A stretch of 64,000 bases of DNA, taken from NCBI RefSeq assembly GCF_014649395.1, contig NZ_BMSY01000002.1, forward strand, positions 682,001 to 746,000, read 5' to 3'. The DNA is from Streptomyces aureoverticillatus (lineage in GTDB: Bacteria; Actinomycetota; Actinomycetes; Streptomycetales; Streptomycetaceae). The notes below the pieces were generated by a model. It made no database searches. It was not told the DNA's origin and saw nothing but the letters and a program-made list of their open reading frames with translations. A program made the translations under genes and the position numbers. This document shows positions 36,841 through 45,891 of the stretch, in pieces (the stretch's first letter is position 1; each line of letters opens with the position of its first letter).

Positions 36841-37386
36841 TCAGGCCACCGCCGACTCGTCGAGCCGCGCCAGAATCGCGTCCACCGTCTGATCCACCGT
36901 CAACTCCGTGCTGTCCAGCCACAGTCCGATACGTGGCGTGGTGGCGCGCAGCCCCTCGTCCAGGGCCTCTACCGTCCACTCGCCGTAGCCGGTCTTGCCG
37001 CGGGCGGCCTCGCGCGCGGCCACCGCGGCGGGCCGTGGGGCGAGCACGACGACGTGCAGGGGGCGCGTCCGCACCAGGTCGACGTACCGCTTCAGCTCCT
37101 CGCCGAGGATCACGTCCTGGACGATCGCGGTGAAGCCCGCGGCGGCGTACGCGTCCGCCGTCGACGCCGACAGGCCGTAGCGGAGGCGGAGTTGGGCCTC
37201 CGCCTCGGCGCCGGCCCCCGGCTCGTACTCCTCGCGGCCGGAGACGATCATGCGTCGGAAGACGTCGCCCCGTACGTGTGCGGCGCGGGGCAGTCGTTCG
37301 GCGAGGGCCTGGGCGATCGTGGACTTGCCGGCGGCCATGATGCCGGTGATGACGATGACCCCTTCGGGGGTGGTGGCTGCGTTCAC
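36841..37386 (-). CDS. AAA/zeta-toxin-like small kinase
   Basis: A 181-residue P-loop kinase. Walker A is ITGIMAAGKSTIAQALAERL (residues about 11-30), then RGDVFRRMIVSGREEY in the acceptor-side region and VVLAPRPAAVAAREAARGK, a lid with basic residues. It resembles the chloramphenicol-phosphotransferase and zeta-like small-molecule kinases annotated broadly as AAA family ATPases. The substrate is unknown. No antitoxin is nearby, which argues against a zeta toxin pair. GTG 37386 has GAGG upstream. Convergent with the tRNA. Confidence 0.75.
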   Translation of the reverse strand: MNAATTPEGVIVITGIMAAGKSTIAQALAERLPRAAHVRGDVFRRMIVSGREEYEPGAGAEAEAQLRLRYGLSASTADAYAAAGFTAIVQDVILGEELKRYVDLVRTRPLHVVVLAPRPAAVAAREAARGKTGYGEWTVEALDEGLRATTPRIGLWLDSTELTVDQTVDAILARLDESAVA

Positions 37387-37470
37387 ACGCGCGAAGTTAC
37401 CTCGGCGTGGCCGAGGGTTCCTCCCCTTTTTCGCGGGGGGGGGCGTGGTGGGTGGCGCGGGGCCCTCGCG

Positions 37471-37570
37471 GGGCGCCCCGGGCCCGCCCCTTCCCGTAAC
37501 CAGGGGGCTGCCGCCCCCTGGGCCCTCGCTATCGCCGCTTCGCGGCTCGTCCTCAAACGCCGGAGGGGCT
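37471..37570. repeat. Family A repeat, left-arm copy
   Basis: CCTTCCCGTAACCAGGGGGC, a short stem CAGGGGGCTGCCGCCCCCTG (37501-37520) and then CTCGTCCTCAAACGCCGG. Placed between the small kinase start and the downstream end of the molybdenum hydroxylase operon. Confidence 0.75.
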
Positions 37571-37604
37571 GAAGATTGCCCCCCCCGCAGCGACGCAGGG
37601 CGGA

Positions 37605-39902
37605 CTACGCCAGCTCCGCCCCCACCGCCGCCTGCGGCCTGATCGGCAACCGGTTCACCGGGCGCCCCGTCGCCGCCCGCACGGCCGACGCGATCGCCGC
37701 CGGGGACGTCACCACCGGCACCGCGCTCGCGGCCTTCGCGCCGAAGGGGGCGACCACGTCGCGTTCCTCGACGAGTTTCACGATGCGGATGTCGGGGGCG
37801 TCCAGGGCGGTGGGCAGGGCGTAGCCCGTCAGGTCGGGGTGGCGGACGAGGCCGCGCGGGGTGCGCAGGTTCTCGGTGAGCGCGGCGCCGACGCCCTGGG
37901 TGACGCCCGCCTCGATGCGGACCCGCAGCTGCGCCGGGTTGAGGATCCGGCCGACGTCCTGGGCGACGGCCAGCTCCACGACGCGTACGGAGCCGATCTC
38001 GATGTCCACGTCCACGACGGCGCGGACCGCGCAGAAGGCCATGCCCACGAAGGCGTCGCCCTGGCCGTCGGCGTCGAGCGGCTCGGTGGGGTGCGGGCGG
38101 CACTGCGCCGTGGCCCACAGCTCCTTGCCGTCCATCGCCTCCTCGACGGTGGTCGACAGGACGCCGTCGTACGAGGTGATCTTGCCGTCGGCGATCTGGA
38201 GCAGCTCGGTCGACATGCCGAACTTGTGCGCCAGGGGCTGGAGGAGCTGGGTGCGGACCATCTTCGCGGCGCGCTCGACCGCGCCGCCCGACACCCAGGT
38301 GTGGCGGCCGTGGCAGCTCGGCCCGGCGGGGGGCTGGTCCGTGTCCACGGGAGCGACGCGGACCTCGTCGATGCCCAGGGTCTCCTGGACGATCTGCCGG
38401 GCGAGGGTCGTGAAGCCCTGGCCGGTCTCGACGGCCGCGCAGATCACCGTGGCGACGCCGTCGTGGACCTTCACCGTGGCCGTGGAGACCTCGTCCGCGC
38501 CTTCGGCGCCGAGGAGTTGGACCATGCCGAGGCCGTAGCCGACGCCGCGCCGCACGGCGGCCGGTTCGCCCGCGCCCTCGGGGCCGCCGGGCAGCAGCCA
38601 GTCCTCCTGCGGGGTGTCCTTGGGCAGGTCGGGCAGCGGGAAGTCCCGTACGGCGGCGAGGAGTTCGGCCACCGGGGCCGGGCATGTCACCGTCTGTCCG
38701 GTCGGCAGGATGTCGCCGGTCGCCATCGCGTTGCGCAGCCGCAGCTCGGCCGGGTCGACGCCCAGCTTCTTGGCGAGCTTGTCCATCTGCGCCTCGTACG
38801 CGGCACAGACCTGGAGCGCGCCCTCGCCGCGTACGTGGCCGGACGGCGGGTTGTTCGTGCGCACCGCCCAGCCCTCGATGAAGGCGTGCGGGACGACGTA
38901 GGGGCCGCAGGCGAAGGAGACCGCCGCGGCCAGCGCGTCCGCCGAGGTGTCGGCGTACGCGCCCGCGTCGAGCAGGATCTGCGCCTCCACCTTCACCAAC
39001 TGGCCGTCCGCGTCCGCGTGGTGGCGATAGCGCAGGAGTGTCGGGTGGCGGTGGGCGTGGCCGAGGAAGGACTCCTCGCGGGTCGCGGTGAGCTTGACCG
39101 GGCAGCCCGTCCTGAGGGCGAGCAGGCCGAGCGGCAGGTGGAAGCTGGCGTCCTCGCGGTCGGCGCTGGCGCCGGGCACACCGGTCACGACGACCTTCAC
39201 GCGCTCGGGGGCGAGGCCGTAGCAGGCGGCGGCCATGTCGCGGTCGCCGTGCGGGTCGGTGGAGGCGATGTACAGCTCCACCCCGCCGTCCGGGCGGGGC
39301 ACCGCGAGTCCGGCCTCCGCGCCGATGGGCGCCGGGTCCTGCCGTCCGATCCGGTAGAGACCCTCGACGACGACCTCGCCGGCCGCCTCCGGGTCGCCGT
39401 GCCGCAGCGGGATGTGGCGGATGAGGTTGCCGTCGGGGTGCAGCGGCGCGGCCTCGAAGGACTGCTCGGGGTCGGTCACCGGGTCGAGCACCTCGTACTC
39501 GACGATGATCGCGGCGGCGGCCATCCGGGCCGTGTCCGGGTGGTCGGCGGCGACCGCGGCGATCGCCTCGCCGTGATGGCGCACGACCTCGGACGCGAAC
39601 ACCGGGCGGTCGGCGGTCTTGCGGCCGTGCAGCGGCTCGCCCGGGACGTCCTCGTACGTGACGACGGCGCGGACGCCCGGCATCTCCTGCGCGTGGGTGA
39701 TGTCGATGGACACGATGCGCGCGTGCGCGTGCGGGGAGCGCAGCACCGCCGCCCACAGCAGGCCCTCGGCCCACAGGTCAGCGGCGTACGGAAACGTGCC
39801 CGCCGTCTTGGCCCTGATCTCCGCCGACGGCAGTGACGAGCCGATGCCGTGCGGCAGTTGCTCCGCGCCCGGCGCGGGCGCGGCGACGGTCTCGTTGCTC
39901 AC
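37605..39902 (-). CDS. Molybdenum hydroxylase large subunit (xanthine dehydrogenase family)
   Basis: A 765-residue molybdopterin-binding subunit of the xanthine dehydrogenase/CO dehydrogenase superfamily. The N-terminal hammerhead domain contains KTAGTFPYAADLW and LRSPHAHARIVSIDI. The Mo-cofactor domain includes AGAYADTSADA and VRGEGALQVCAAYEAQMD, ETGQGFTTLARQIVQETLG and QDVGRILNPAQLRVRIEAGVTQGVGAALTE. It hydroxylates a heterocycle or aldehyde. Purine oxidation is plausible, but the substrate residues are not readable with certainty. The start is GTG 39902, overlapping the [2Fe-2S] stop as GTGA, so it is the last gene of a three-gene operon. Confidence 0.88.
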   Translation of the reverse strand: MSNETVAAPAPGAEQLPHGIGSSLPSAEIRAKTAGTFPYAADLWAEGLLWAAVLRSPHAHARIVSIDITHAQEMPGVRAVVTYEDVPGEPLHGRKTADRPVFASEVVRHHGEAIAAVAADHPDTARMAAAAIIVEYEVLDPVTDPEQSFEAAPLHPDGNLIRHIPLRHGDPEAAGEVVVEGLYRIGRQDPAPIGAEAGLAVPRPDGGVELYIASTDPHGDRDMAAACYGLAPERVKVVVTGVPGASADREDASFHLPLGLLALRTGCPVKLTATREESFLGHAHRHPTLLRYRHHADADGQLVKVEAQILLDAGAYADTSADALAAAVSFACGPYVVPHAFIEGWAVRTNNPPSGHVRGEGALQVCAAYEAQMDKLAKKLGVDPAELRLRNAMATGDILPTGQTVTCPAPVAELLAAVRDFPLPDLPKDTPQEDWLLPGGPEGAGEPAAVRRGVGYGLGMVQLLGAEGADEVSTATVKVHDGVATVICAAVETGQGFTTLARQIVQETLGIDEVRVAPVDTDQPPAGPSCHGRHTWVSGGAVERAAKMVRTQLLQPLAHKFGMSTELLQIADGKITSYDGVLSTTVEEAMDGKELWATAQCRPHPTEPLDADGQGDAFVGMAFCAVRAVVDVDIEIGSVRVVELAVAQDVGRILNPAQLRVRIEAGVTQGVGAALTENLRTPRGLVRHPDLTGYALPTALDAPDIRIVKLVEERDVVAPFGAKAASAVPVVTSPAAIASAVRAATGRPVNRLPIRPQAAVGAELA

Positions 39903-42874
39903 GCCTGGCCTCCGTCCTGGCCGTACGGGCCCGCCTGATGCGGCACGCGCGGCGTCTGCCCGCCTTGTGCGCCGTGCCCCTGTCCCCTTTGCTCTTGTTC
40001 CTGCCCCTGCTCCTGCTCGTTCGCCGCGCCCTTCGCCTCGCGCTCGGCGACCACGTCGCGGACCGCGTCGAGGACGCCCCGGTAGCCGGAGCAGCGGCAG
40101 AGGTTGCCGCACAGCGCGCGGCGGGTCTCCAGGTCGCTGGGCGCGGGGTTGCCTTCGAGCAGGTCGTGCAGGGTCATCGCCATGCCCGGTACGCAGAAAC
40201 CGCACTGCACGGCGCCGCAGTTGGACAGCGCGCGCTGCACGTCGGAGGGCTGCCCGTCCACGGCCAGGCCCTCGACGGTACGCACCTCGCTGCCCGCCGC
40301 GGTGGCCGCGGGCACCAGGCAGGACGCGACGAGCCGCCCGTCCACCTGGACGTTGCAGGCCCCGCACTCGCCCTGCGAGCACCCGTCCTTGGCCCCCGCG
40401 AGCCCGAGCCGCTCCCGCAGCACGTACAGCAACGACTCCCCGATCCACGCGTCGGTGACGGGCCGGTCGGCACCGTTGACGCGCAGGACGTAGGACACGA
40501 GGGGGTGTTCGTCCTGGGGGGTGACGGCCGGCTCTGGAGCCTTGGTCGGGGCGGTGGCGGAGGGGGCGTCGGCTTCGGCGTCGGCTTCCGCTTCGGCTGC
40601 GGCTTCGGCTTCCGCCTCGACTTCGGCTTCCGCTTCGACGTCAGCCGGGTCGGAGGTGGGGGGGGTGTGCGGGCTGTGGTCCGCTTCCGCGGGGTGGGAC
40701 CCGTTCCGGGCGTCGGCCGCCTCGGCGGCGTGGGATCCCTCCCCGGCGTGGGCCGTTTCCGTGGGACGGGGGCCGTTCCCGGCGGGCGCCGTCTCCGCGC
40801 GGTGGGCCGCCTCCGCGGCGTGGGACCCGTTCCCGGCGTGGGCCGCCTCCGCGGCGTGACGTCCCTCCCCGGCGTGGGCCGCCTCGCGGGCGGGGTCGGC
40901 GCCGGGGGCAACGCCCGCTTGGGACGCGCCGTCCGTGTCGGCGCTGTGGCCCGCGCCCGGGGCGAAGTCCGCGCCCGGGTGGTCTTGGTCCGCCTCGGGG
41001 GCGAAGTCCGCTCCGGTCACGTCGTGCGCGTCGGAGGCGACGGCCGCGTCGTGCGCGTCGAGTGCGTGGTCGGCCTCGGGTGCGCCTTCGGCGTGCCGGG
41101 GGTGGTCCGCCCGGCGGGCGTCGCCCACCTCCGGCGCACCGTCGACGTCACGGGCGTGGACCGCTCCGGCTCCGCGAGAGTGCCCCGCCTCCGGCTGACG
41201 GCCCGCTTCGAACGCGTCCTCCCCACCGCGGAGATGGCCCGCCTGGTGGGCGTGGCCCGCCCCGTAGCCGGCGTCCGGCCCGGACCCCTGGTCGGCGTCG
41301 GACGCGAAGTCGCCCTCGTCTCCGTCGTCCCCGTCGCTCCCGTCGGACAGGTGTCCCGTCTCGGGCAGGTGTCCCGTCTCGGGCAGGTGTCCCGTCTCGG
41401 GAACGAAGTCCGCGTCGTCGGACAGGTGGTCCATTCCGTAGGCGAGGGCCGCCTCGGCCACACCACCCGCGTCACCGGGGTGTCCCGCGCCGAGGGCATG
41501 GCCCGCCTCGGGCGCGTGGTGTGCGGGCGCGGCGTGCACGCCGTGCGCGAGGTTCACGAACGCGGGGTCCACGTCGGGTGCGTGGTTCGCGGCGTGCGCG
41601 GGTGCTTCGTGCGCGGGTGCTTCGTGCGCGAAGTCCGTCTCGTGTGCGGGGCCCACCCCGTATGTGGAGTCCACCCCGTGCACGGAGTCCACCCCGTGCA
41701 CGGAGTCCGCCCCGAATGCGGGGTCTGCCCCGTGTACGGAGTCCGCCCCGTACCCACCATCCGCCGCCCCGCCTGCGGAGTCCGCCCCCGCCCAGCCGGA
41801 CACCGAAGAACCCTCCGGAGCCATGGCTCCGCCCGGCGCCGCTCCAGGCGCCGCGGCAACGGGTCCCGACCCGGAACCGGGCTCGACGGGCACGCCCTCG
41901 ACGCCCTCGGCGTCCATAGCGTCCACACCGCCGACATGACCGCCCGTTTCGTCCGGTACGTCACCCCGCGCCCCCGCAGGACCGAGGGACCCGTCCGGGC
42001 GGCGGCCCACGACGAACAGCTTGGCGGTCCGCTCGAAAGGCGTCTCGGGGGTCTCGGAGGCCCCCGAAGAGCCGGACTGCCCGTGCCGCACGGGCGCTTG
42101 CCCCGTCGGCGCGGACCCCGCCGCGGCCTCCGCCGGAGCCGCCGGGTACCCCAACGACTGGGGCGCCTGGGGCGCCTCCGGGAACGGGGACGTCTGCGGC
42201 GGCTCGGACGCCTCCGGGGCCTGCGCCGGCCACGACGCGGCCGACGTGGCCCAGGGAGCGGGCGCCCCGCCGGGCAGCGTCGCGGGCGGCGTCGCCCCCA
42301 GCTGCGCCGCGAGCGACGACGTCGTGAACTCGCCCGATTCGTCCGGAAGATCACCGTTCGCGACGGGGATGGACCACTGCCCGGTCACGTCGTGCCCAAC
42401 GGGCGCATGGCCGGGCTCGTGGCCGTGCTCGTGCCCAGCCCCGTCCCCGGCCCCGCCCTGCCCCTGCGGGTGCGAGGGCATCGCGTCCGGGAACGTCCAC
42501 TGTCCGGTGGCGCGCTGGTCGTACGCGTCGGGGCCGGCCTCGGCCGGAAGCTGATGCTGCGGATGGGCGCCCGTCTGCGTGCCGGGGTCGGGCCAGGTCA
42601 CGGACTGCGCGCCGCCGGACGACGCGGGCGCCATGCCGGTGATCTCGGGGGGCAGCACCCACACGCCCGTGGCCGCCGGGTCGGTGGCGTCGGGCGCGGT
42701 CGGCGCGACCGTTATCTGCGGCGGCACATAGCCGTGCCCGGGGGCGGCGAGCGGCGTGCTCACGGCGTCGGCCGCACCCTCGGGGAGCTGCACGAACGCG
42801 GTGGCGTCCGCGTCGTACTCACCCTGCGGATGCGGCTGCCAGCCGCCCGTGCCATTCCTCTGACCGTCGGTCAC
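39899..42874 (-). CDS. [2Fe-2S] subunit with giant repeat-rich N-terminal extension
   Basis: A 991-residue protein. Only about residues 788-940 form the [2Fe-2S] subunit of a molybdenum hydroxylase: GCSQGECGACNVQV gives the plant-type cluster and CGFCVPGMAMTLHDLL plus CGNLCRCSGYRG the second one. Normal subunits have 160-200 residues. The extra N-terminal region is low-complexity: three TGxW..P motifs (TGVWVLP, TGQWTFP, TGQWSIP), then His/Ala/Asp/Gly-rich repeats such as PETGHL three times (DNA 41348-41401, 18-bp units), ADSVHG-type units and AHAGEGSHAAEA-type units. The C-terminus is Gln-rich. The frame is intact throughout. The start GTG 42874 overlaps the FAD-subunit stop as GTGA. Confidence 0.88.
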   Translation of the reverse strand: MTDGQRNGTGGWQPHPQGEYDADATAFVQLPEGAADAVSTPLAAPGHGYVPPQITVAPTAPDATDPAATGVWVLPPEITGMAPASSGGAQSVTWPDPGTQTGAHPQHQLPAEAGPDAYDQRATGQWTFPDAMPSHPQGQGGAGDGAGHEHGHEPGHAPVGHDVTGQWSIPVANGDLPDESGEFTTSSLAAQLGATPPATLPGGAPAPWATSAASWPAQAPEASEPPQTSPFPEAPQAPQSLGYPAAPAEAAAGSAPTGQAPVRHGQSGSSGASETPETPFERTAKLFVVGRRPDGSLGPAGARGDVPDETGGHVGGVDAMDAEGVEGVPVEPGSGSGPVAAAPGAAPGGAMAPEGSSVSGWAGADSAGGAADGGYGADSVHGADPAFGADSVHGVDSVHGVDSTYGVGPAHETDFAHEAPAHEAPAHAANHAPDVDPAFVNLAHGVHAAPAHHAPEAGHALGAGHPGDAGGVAEAALAYGMDHLSDDADFVPETGHLPETGHLPETGHLSDGSDGDDGDEGDFASDADQGSGPDAGYGAGHAHQAGHLRGGEDAFEAGRQPEAGHSRGAGAVHARDVDGAPEVGDARRADHPRHAEGAPEADHALDAHDAAVASDAHDVTGADFAPEADQDHPGADFAPGAGHSADTDGASQAGVAPGADPAREAAHAGEGRHAAEAAHAGNGSHAAEAAHRAETAPAGNGPRPTETAHAGEGSHAAEAADARNGSHPAEADHSPHTPPTSDPADVEAEAEVEAEAEAAAEAEADAEADAPSATAPTKAPEPAVTPQDEHPLVSYVLRVNGADRPVTDAWIGESLLYVLRERLGLAGAKDGCSQGECGACNVQVDGRLVASCLVPAATAAGSEVRTVEGLAVDGQPSDVQRALSNCGAVQCGFCVPGMAMTLHDLLEGNPAPSDLETRRALCGNLCRCSGYRGVLDAVRDVVAEREAKGAANEQEQGQEQEQRGQGHGAQGGQTPRVPHQAGPYGQDGGQA

Positions 42875-43773
42875 GACAGCGCCCTCCCCAGTGCTCGTCG
42901 GGCCAGCGCGGCGACGGTGCGCCGCAGGTGCAGTACGGCGGGCGGCAGCGGCTGCGCGGTGCCGTCCTCGGCGGGCGGGTGGTCGGGGACGCACGCCGCG
43001 GCGACGTACTCGCCGAAGGCCGTCAGGGCCTCCGGCACCAGACCCCGCTCGCCGTCCCAGTCGATGAGCCCGGCCACCCACTGCTCGGCCTCCAGCGGCC
43101 GCAGCGGCATGGGCGCGATGGCGCCGACGGCGCACCGCACTCCCCTGCGCGCCGGGTCGAGCACCAGGGCGACCGACGCGGTGGCGCGCCCCGGGCCGGT
43201 GCGCCCGGTCGCCTTCAGGAAGACCTGGGGGGCGTGCAGGAGCGGCACGCGCACGTATCCGATGAGCTCGCCGGGGGCCAGCATCTCCATGCCCGCGAGC
43301 AGGTGCGAGACCGGGATCTCGCGGCGGGTGCCGCCCGGCCCGGCGATGATCAACACGGCTTCCAGCGCGGCGAGTACGGGCAGCGAGTCGCCGGTGGGCG
43401 CGGCCGAGGCGATGTTGCCGCCGAGGGTGCCCGCGTTGCGGATCTGCGGCGGTCCCGCGGCGCGCGCGGCGGCGGCGAGCGCCGGGATGAGCGCGGCGAA
43501 GTCCGGGCGCCCCATGCGCGCGTGCGTGAGGCCCGCGCCGAGCAGGCCGTGTCCGTCCTGGTACTGCCAGCCGCGGATCTCGTTGATGCGGCCGAGGCCG
43601 ACGAGGGCGGCGGGGCGGAGCAGGCCCGCGTTGACCGACGACATCAGGTCCGTGCCGCCCGCGACGGGCACGGCGGCGGGCACGGCGGCGAGCGCCGCGA
43701 CGGCCTCGTCGAGCGTGGCAGGCAGCGTCACAGACTGCGCCCCCTGCGCCGCCCGCGGTGCGTGCGTGGTCAA
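42871..43773 (-). CDS. Molybdenum hydroxylase FAD-binding subunit
   Basis: A 300-residue FAD subunit of the CoxM/XdhB type. The FAD loop 1 appears as PVAGGTDLMSSVNAG and loop 2 as NAGTLGGNIASAAPTGDSLP. The C-terminal CO dehydrogenase flavoprotein domain includes TGRTGPGRATASVALVL. It passes electrons from the [2Fe-2S] clusters to NAD or another acceptor. The start is the TTG at 43773, supported by AAGGGG nine to ten bases upstream; a downstream GTG is possible. First gene of the operon. The 297 bp upstream hold its promoter and nothing else that I could identify. Confidence 0.88.
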   Translation of the reverse strand: MTTHAPRAAQGAQSVTLPATLDEAVAALAAVPAAVPVAGGTDLMSSVNAGLLRPAALVGLGRINEIRGWQYQDGHGLLGAGLTHARMGRPDFAALIPALAAAARAAGPPQIRNAGTLGGNIASAAPTGDSLPVLAALEAVLIIAGPGGTRREIPVSHLLAGMEMLAPGELIGYVRVPLLHAPQVFLKATGRTGPGRATASVALVLDPARRGVRCAVGAIAPMPLRPLEAEQWVAGLIDWDGERGLVPEALTAFGEYVAAACVPDHPPAEDGTAQPLPPAVLHLRRTVAALARRALGRALS

Positions 43774-44070
43774 AACCGGCTGCCCCTTCCCGATGGCCCG
43801 GCGACTTGCGCGCCGTTCTCACCGTTACGCCTGTTCCGCCGTACGGTACGTGCTCACAACCCGGACGTGGCAACTCTGGCACATCTTCCCCGGGCCCCGG
43901 CGCGGGGGTCCGCTAGGAGACGTTCGTCCGCAGACCTGGGGGATATGCCGTTTTCGCACTCCCTCGCCGGTCAGCGGGAATTGCCACCCTTCGGCGATCC
44001 TTGTACGGCTTTCTCCTGGCGGCCCACGGTCGCACCGCGGACCGCCGGGAGCACGCGCTCGGGCGTCGCC

Positions 44071-45696
44071 TCACACGTTTGGGGGCGCCCCCTCGATCGG
44101 GCGTCCGAGCACTCCGGGACGTTTCTGCCACGGCAACGGGCCGCCCGGCGGGCGGTAGTCGACACCCAGGGCGTCAAGTCGCGCGTAGTGGGCGGTCATT
44201 CGCCGTTCGAAGTCGGCGAAGTCGCGCTCCGCGGGCGCCGGGAGCGTACGCCAGGCGACTTCGGCGAGCGCCGCGAGCCTCGGGAAGACCTGGTAGTCCA
44301 CCCTCCCCTGGTACTCCATCACCTCGGTCCACACGTTGGCCTGCGTCCCGAGGACGTGCTTCGCCTCGTCCGCGGTGAGCTCGGCGGGCACCGGCTCGAA
44401 GCGGTAGACGTCCTCCAGGGTGCGTACGAAACCGATGGGCACGGGCTCGTCGGGGCCGCCGTGCTGACGGTGGTCCAGGTAGACGTGCTGCTCGGGGCAC
44501 ATCACGACGTCGTGGCCGGCCTGGGCCGCCGCGATGCCGCCGCCGTAGCCGCGCCAGGACGACACCGCCGCGCCCGCCGCCAGGCCGCCCTCCAGGATCT
44601 CGTCCCAGCCGATGAGCCGACGCCCGCGCGCGGAGAGCCACTTGTCGAAGTGCTGGATGAACCAGCTCTGCAACTCGTCCTCGTTGCTGACCCCCAGCTC
44701 CTCGATGCGGGCCTGCACGGCGGCCGAGTCCTTCCACTGCTCCTTGGGACACTCGTCACCGCCGACGTGGATGAAGGTCGACGGGAACAGCTCAAGGAGC
44801 TCCTCGAACACCCCCTCGTAGAAACGGAGGGTGCCGTCCGTGGGCGCGAGCACGTTCGGTGTGACACCCCAGGTGTCCCACACCGACAGCGCGGCCGTGT
44901 CGATGACGTCGGTGTTGCCGAGCTCGGGGTACGCGGCGATCGCCGCCTGCGAATGCCCCGGCACGTCGATCTCCGGGACGACGGTGATGTGCAAGGACTC
45001 GGCGTACGCGACGATTTCGCGGATGTCGTCCTGCGTGTAGTAGCCGCCGTGCGGCTTCTCGTCCCACAACTCCGAGGCCCGGTGCCCCCACTTGGTGCGC
45101 GGCCGCCAGGCCCCGACCTCGGTGAGCCGCGGATAGCGCTTGATCTCCACCCGCCAGCCCTGGTCGTCCGTCAGATGGAAGTGGAAGACGTTGAGCTTGT
45201 GCGCGGCGAGCAGGTCGAGGTAGCGCAACACCCCGTCCTTCGGCATGAAGTGCCGCGCCACGTCGAGCATCATGCCGCGCCAGCGGAATCGCGGGGCGTC
45301 CTCGATGACGCCCCGCGGGACGGTACGTTCCCGTCCGGCGGTGACGGGCGCCCTCCGGAAGGCGTCCGGGCCGAGGAGCTGACGCAGCGTCTGCGCCCCC
45401 CAGAACACCCCCGCCGCCGCGCCGCCGCGGATCTCGACACCGTCGCCGGTGACGGTCAGCCGGTACGCCTCCGGTTCGAGGCCGTCGTCCAGACGGAGCG
45501 AGACACCGCCCGGCGCGCCTTCCGCGCCGGGCGCGAGCGGAAGCCGGAAGGCGCCACCGAGCGTGGCACGCAACCAGCGTTCGGTGGACTCCGTACCGGG
45601 TCCCGCCCAGAGCGTGGTCGCCGCGTCGAAGGTGAAGCCGCCACCACCGGGACTCTCGGCGCGTGCGGGCGCCGGGATCAGTTCCTCAAAGGTCAT
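44071..45696 (-). CDS. GH20 beta-N-acetylhexosaminidase
   Basis: A 541-residue family 20 glycosidase that removes terminal N-acetylglucosamine from chitin oligomers or cell wall fragments. An N-terminal GH20b domain is followed by the TIM barrel with RFRWRGMMLDVARHFM, FHFHLTDDQGWRVEIKRYP and the catalytic Asp-Glu pair in FIHVGGDECPKEQW (near residue 313). There is no signal peptide, so it acts in the cytoplasm on imported oligosaccharides. ATG 45696 starts the conserved sequence. Two inverted repeats at 45717-45753 lie at the promoter. Confidence 0.92.
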   Translation of the reverse strand: MTFEELIPAPARAESPGGGGFTFDAATTLWAGPGTESTERWLRATLGGAFRLPLAPGAEGAPGGVSLRLDDGLEPEAYRLTVTGDGVEIRGGAAAGVFWGAQTLRQLLGPDAFRRAPVTAGRERTVPRGVIEDAPRFRWRGMMLDVARHFMPKDGVLRYLDLLAAHKLNVFHFHLTDDQGWRVEIKRYPRLTEVGAWRPRTKWGHRASELWDEKPHGGYYTQDDIREIVAYAESLHITVVPEIDVPGHSQAAIAAYPELGNTDVIDTAALSVWDTWGVTPNVLAPTDGTLRFYEGVFEELLELFPSTFIHVGGDECPKEQWKDSAAVQARIEELGVSNEDELQSWFIQHFDKWLSARGRRLIGWDEILEGGLAAGAAVSSWRGYGGGIAAAQAGHDVVMCPEQHVYLDHRQHGGPDEPVPIGFVRTLEDVYRFEPVPAELTADEAKHVLGTQANVWTEVMEYQGRVDYQVFPRLAALAEVAWRTLPAPAERDFADFERRMTAHYARLDALGVDYRPPGGPLPWQKRPGVLGRPIEGAPPNV

Positions 45697-45716
45697 GGAG
45701 CGAGGCTGCCACGCTA

Positions 45717-45753
45717 TTGCGCACCGCAAAAGAGCCGTTGCGGGGTGTGCAAC
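45717..45753 (-). promoter_or_regulatory. Tandem operator-like inverted repeats upstream of GH20
   Basis: TTGCG-CAC-CGCAA (45717-45729) and GTTGC-N7-GCAAC (45737-45753). Their centres are about 22 bp apart, two helical turns, and the first lies 21 bp from the start codon. The motif differs from the DasR site, so another repressor is likely. Confidence 0.55.
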
Positions 45754-45788
45754 GCCCCGCAGACGACAAACGCCGAACGGGCTGGTTA

Positions 45789-45860
45789 CAGCCCGTCCGG
45801 CGTTTGAGGACGAGGCGCGAAGCGCCAACAAAGGGGGCAAGGGGCGAAGCCCCCTGCGAA
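45789..45860. repeat. Family A repeat, right-arm copy
   Basis: CCCGTCCGGCGTTTGAGG, then GGCGCGAAGCGCC and AAGGGGGCAAGGGGCGAAGC. It fills the space between the GH20 promoter and the DUF3039 stop. Confidence 0.75.
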
Positions 45861-45891
45861 CGACGGCCCAAGGCGCCCCCGCCAGAGGAAA

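Noticed and set aside
36788..36892. 34-codon plus-strand ORF with a good ribosome binding site (MPEASSRPYG)
   Set aside because: It overlaps the 3' end of the small kinase and shows no conserved motif; kept out for lack of support.
41348..41401. Regular tandem repeats as a CRISPR array
   Set aside because: Units are contiguous without spacers and lie in frame in a coding sequence; no cas genes.
39833..44158. 1441-codon open frame on the plus strand
   Set aside because: Antisense shadow of the molybdenum hydroxylase operon, which has clear domains on the minus strand.
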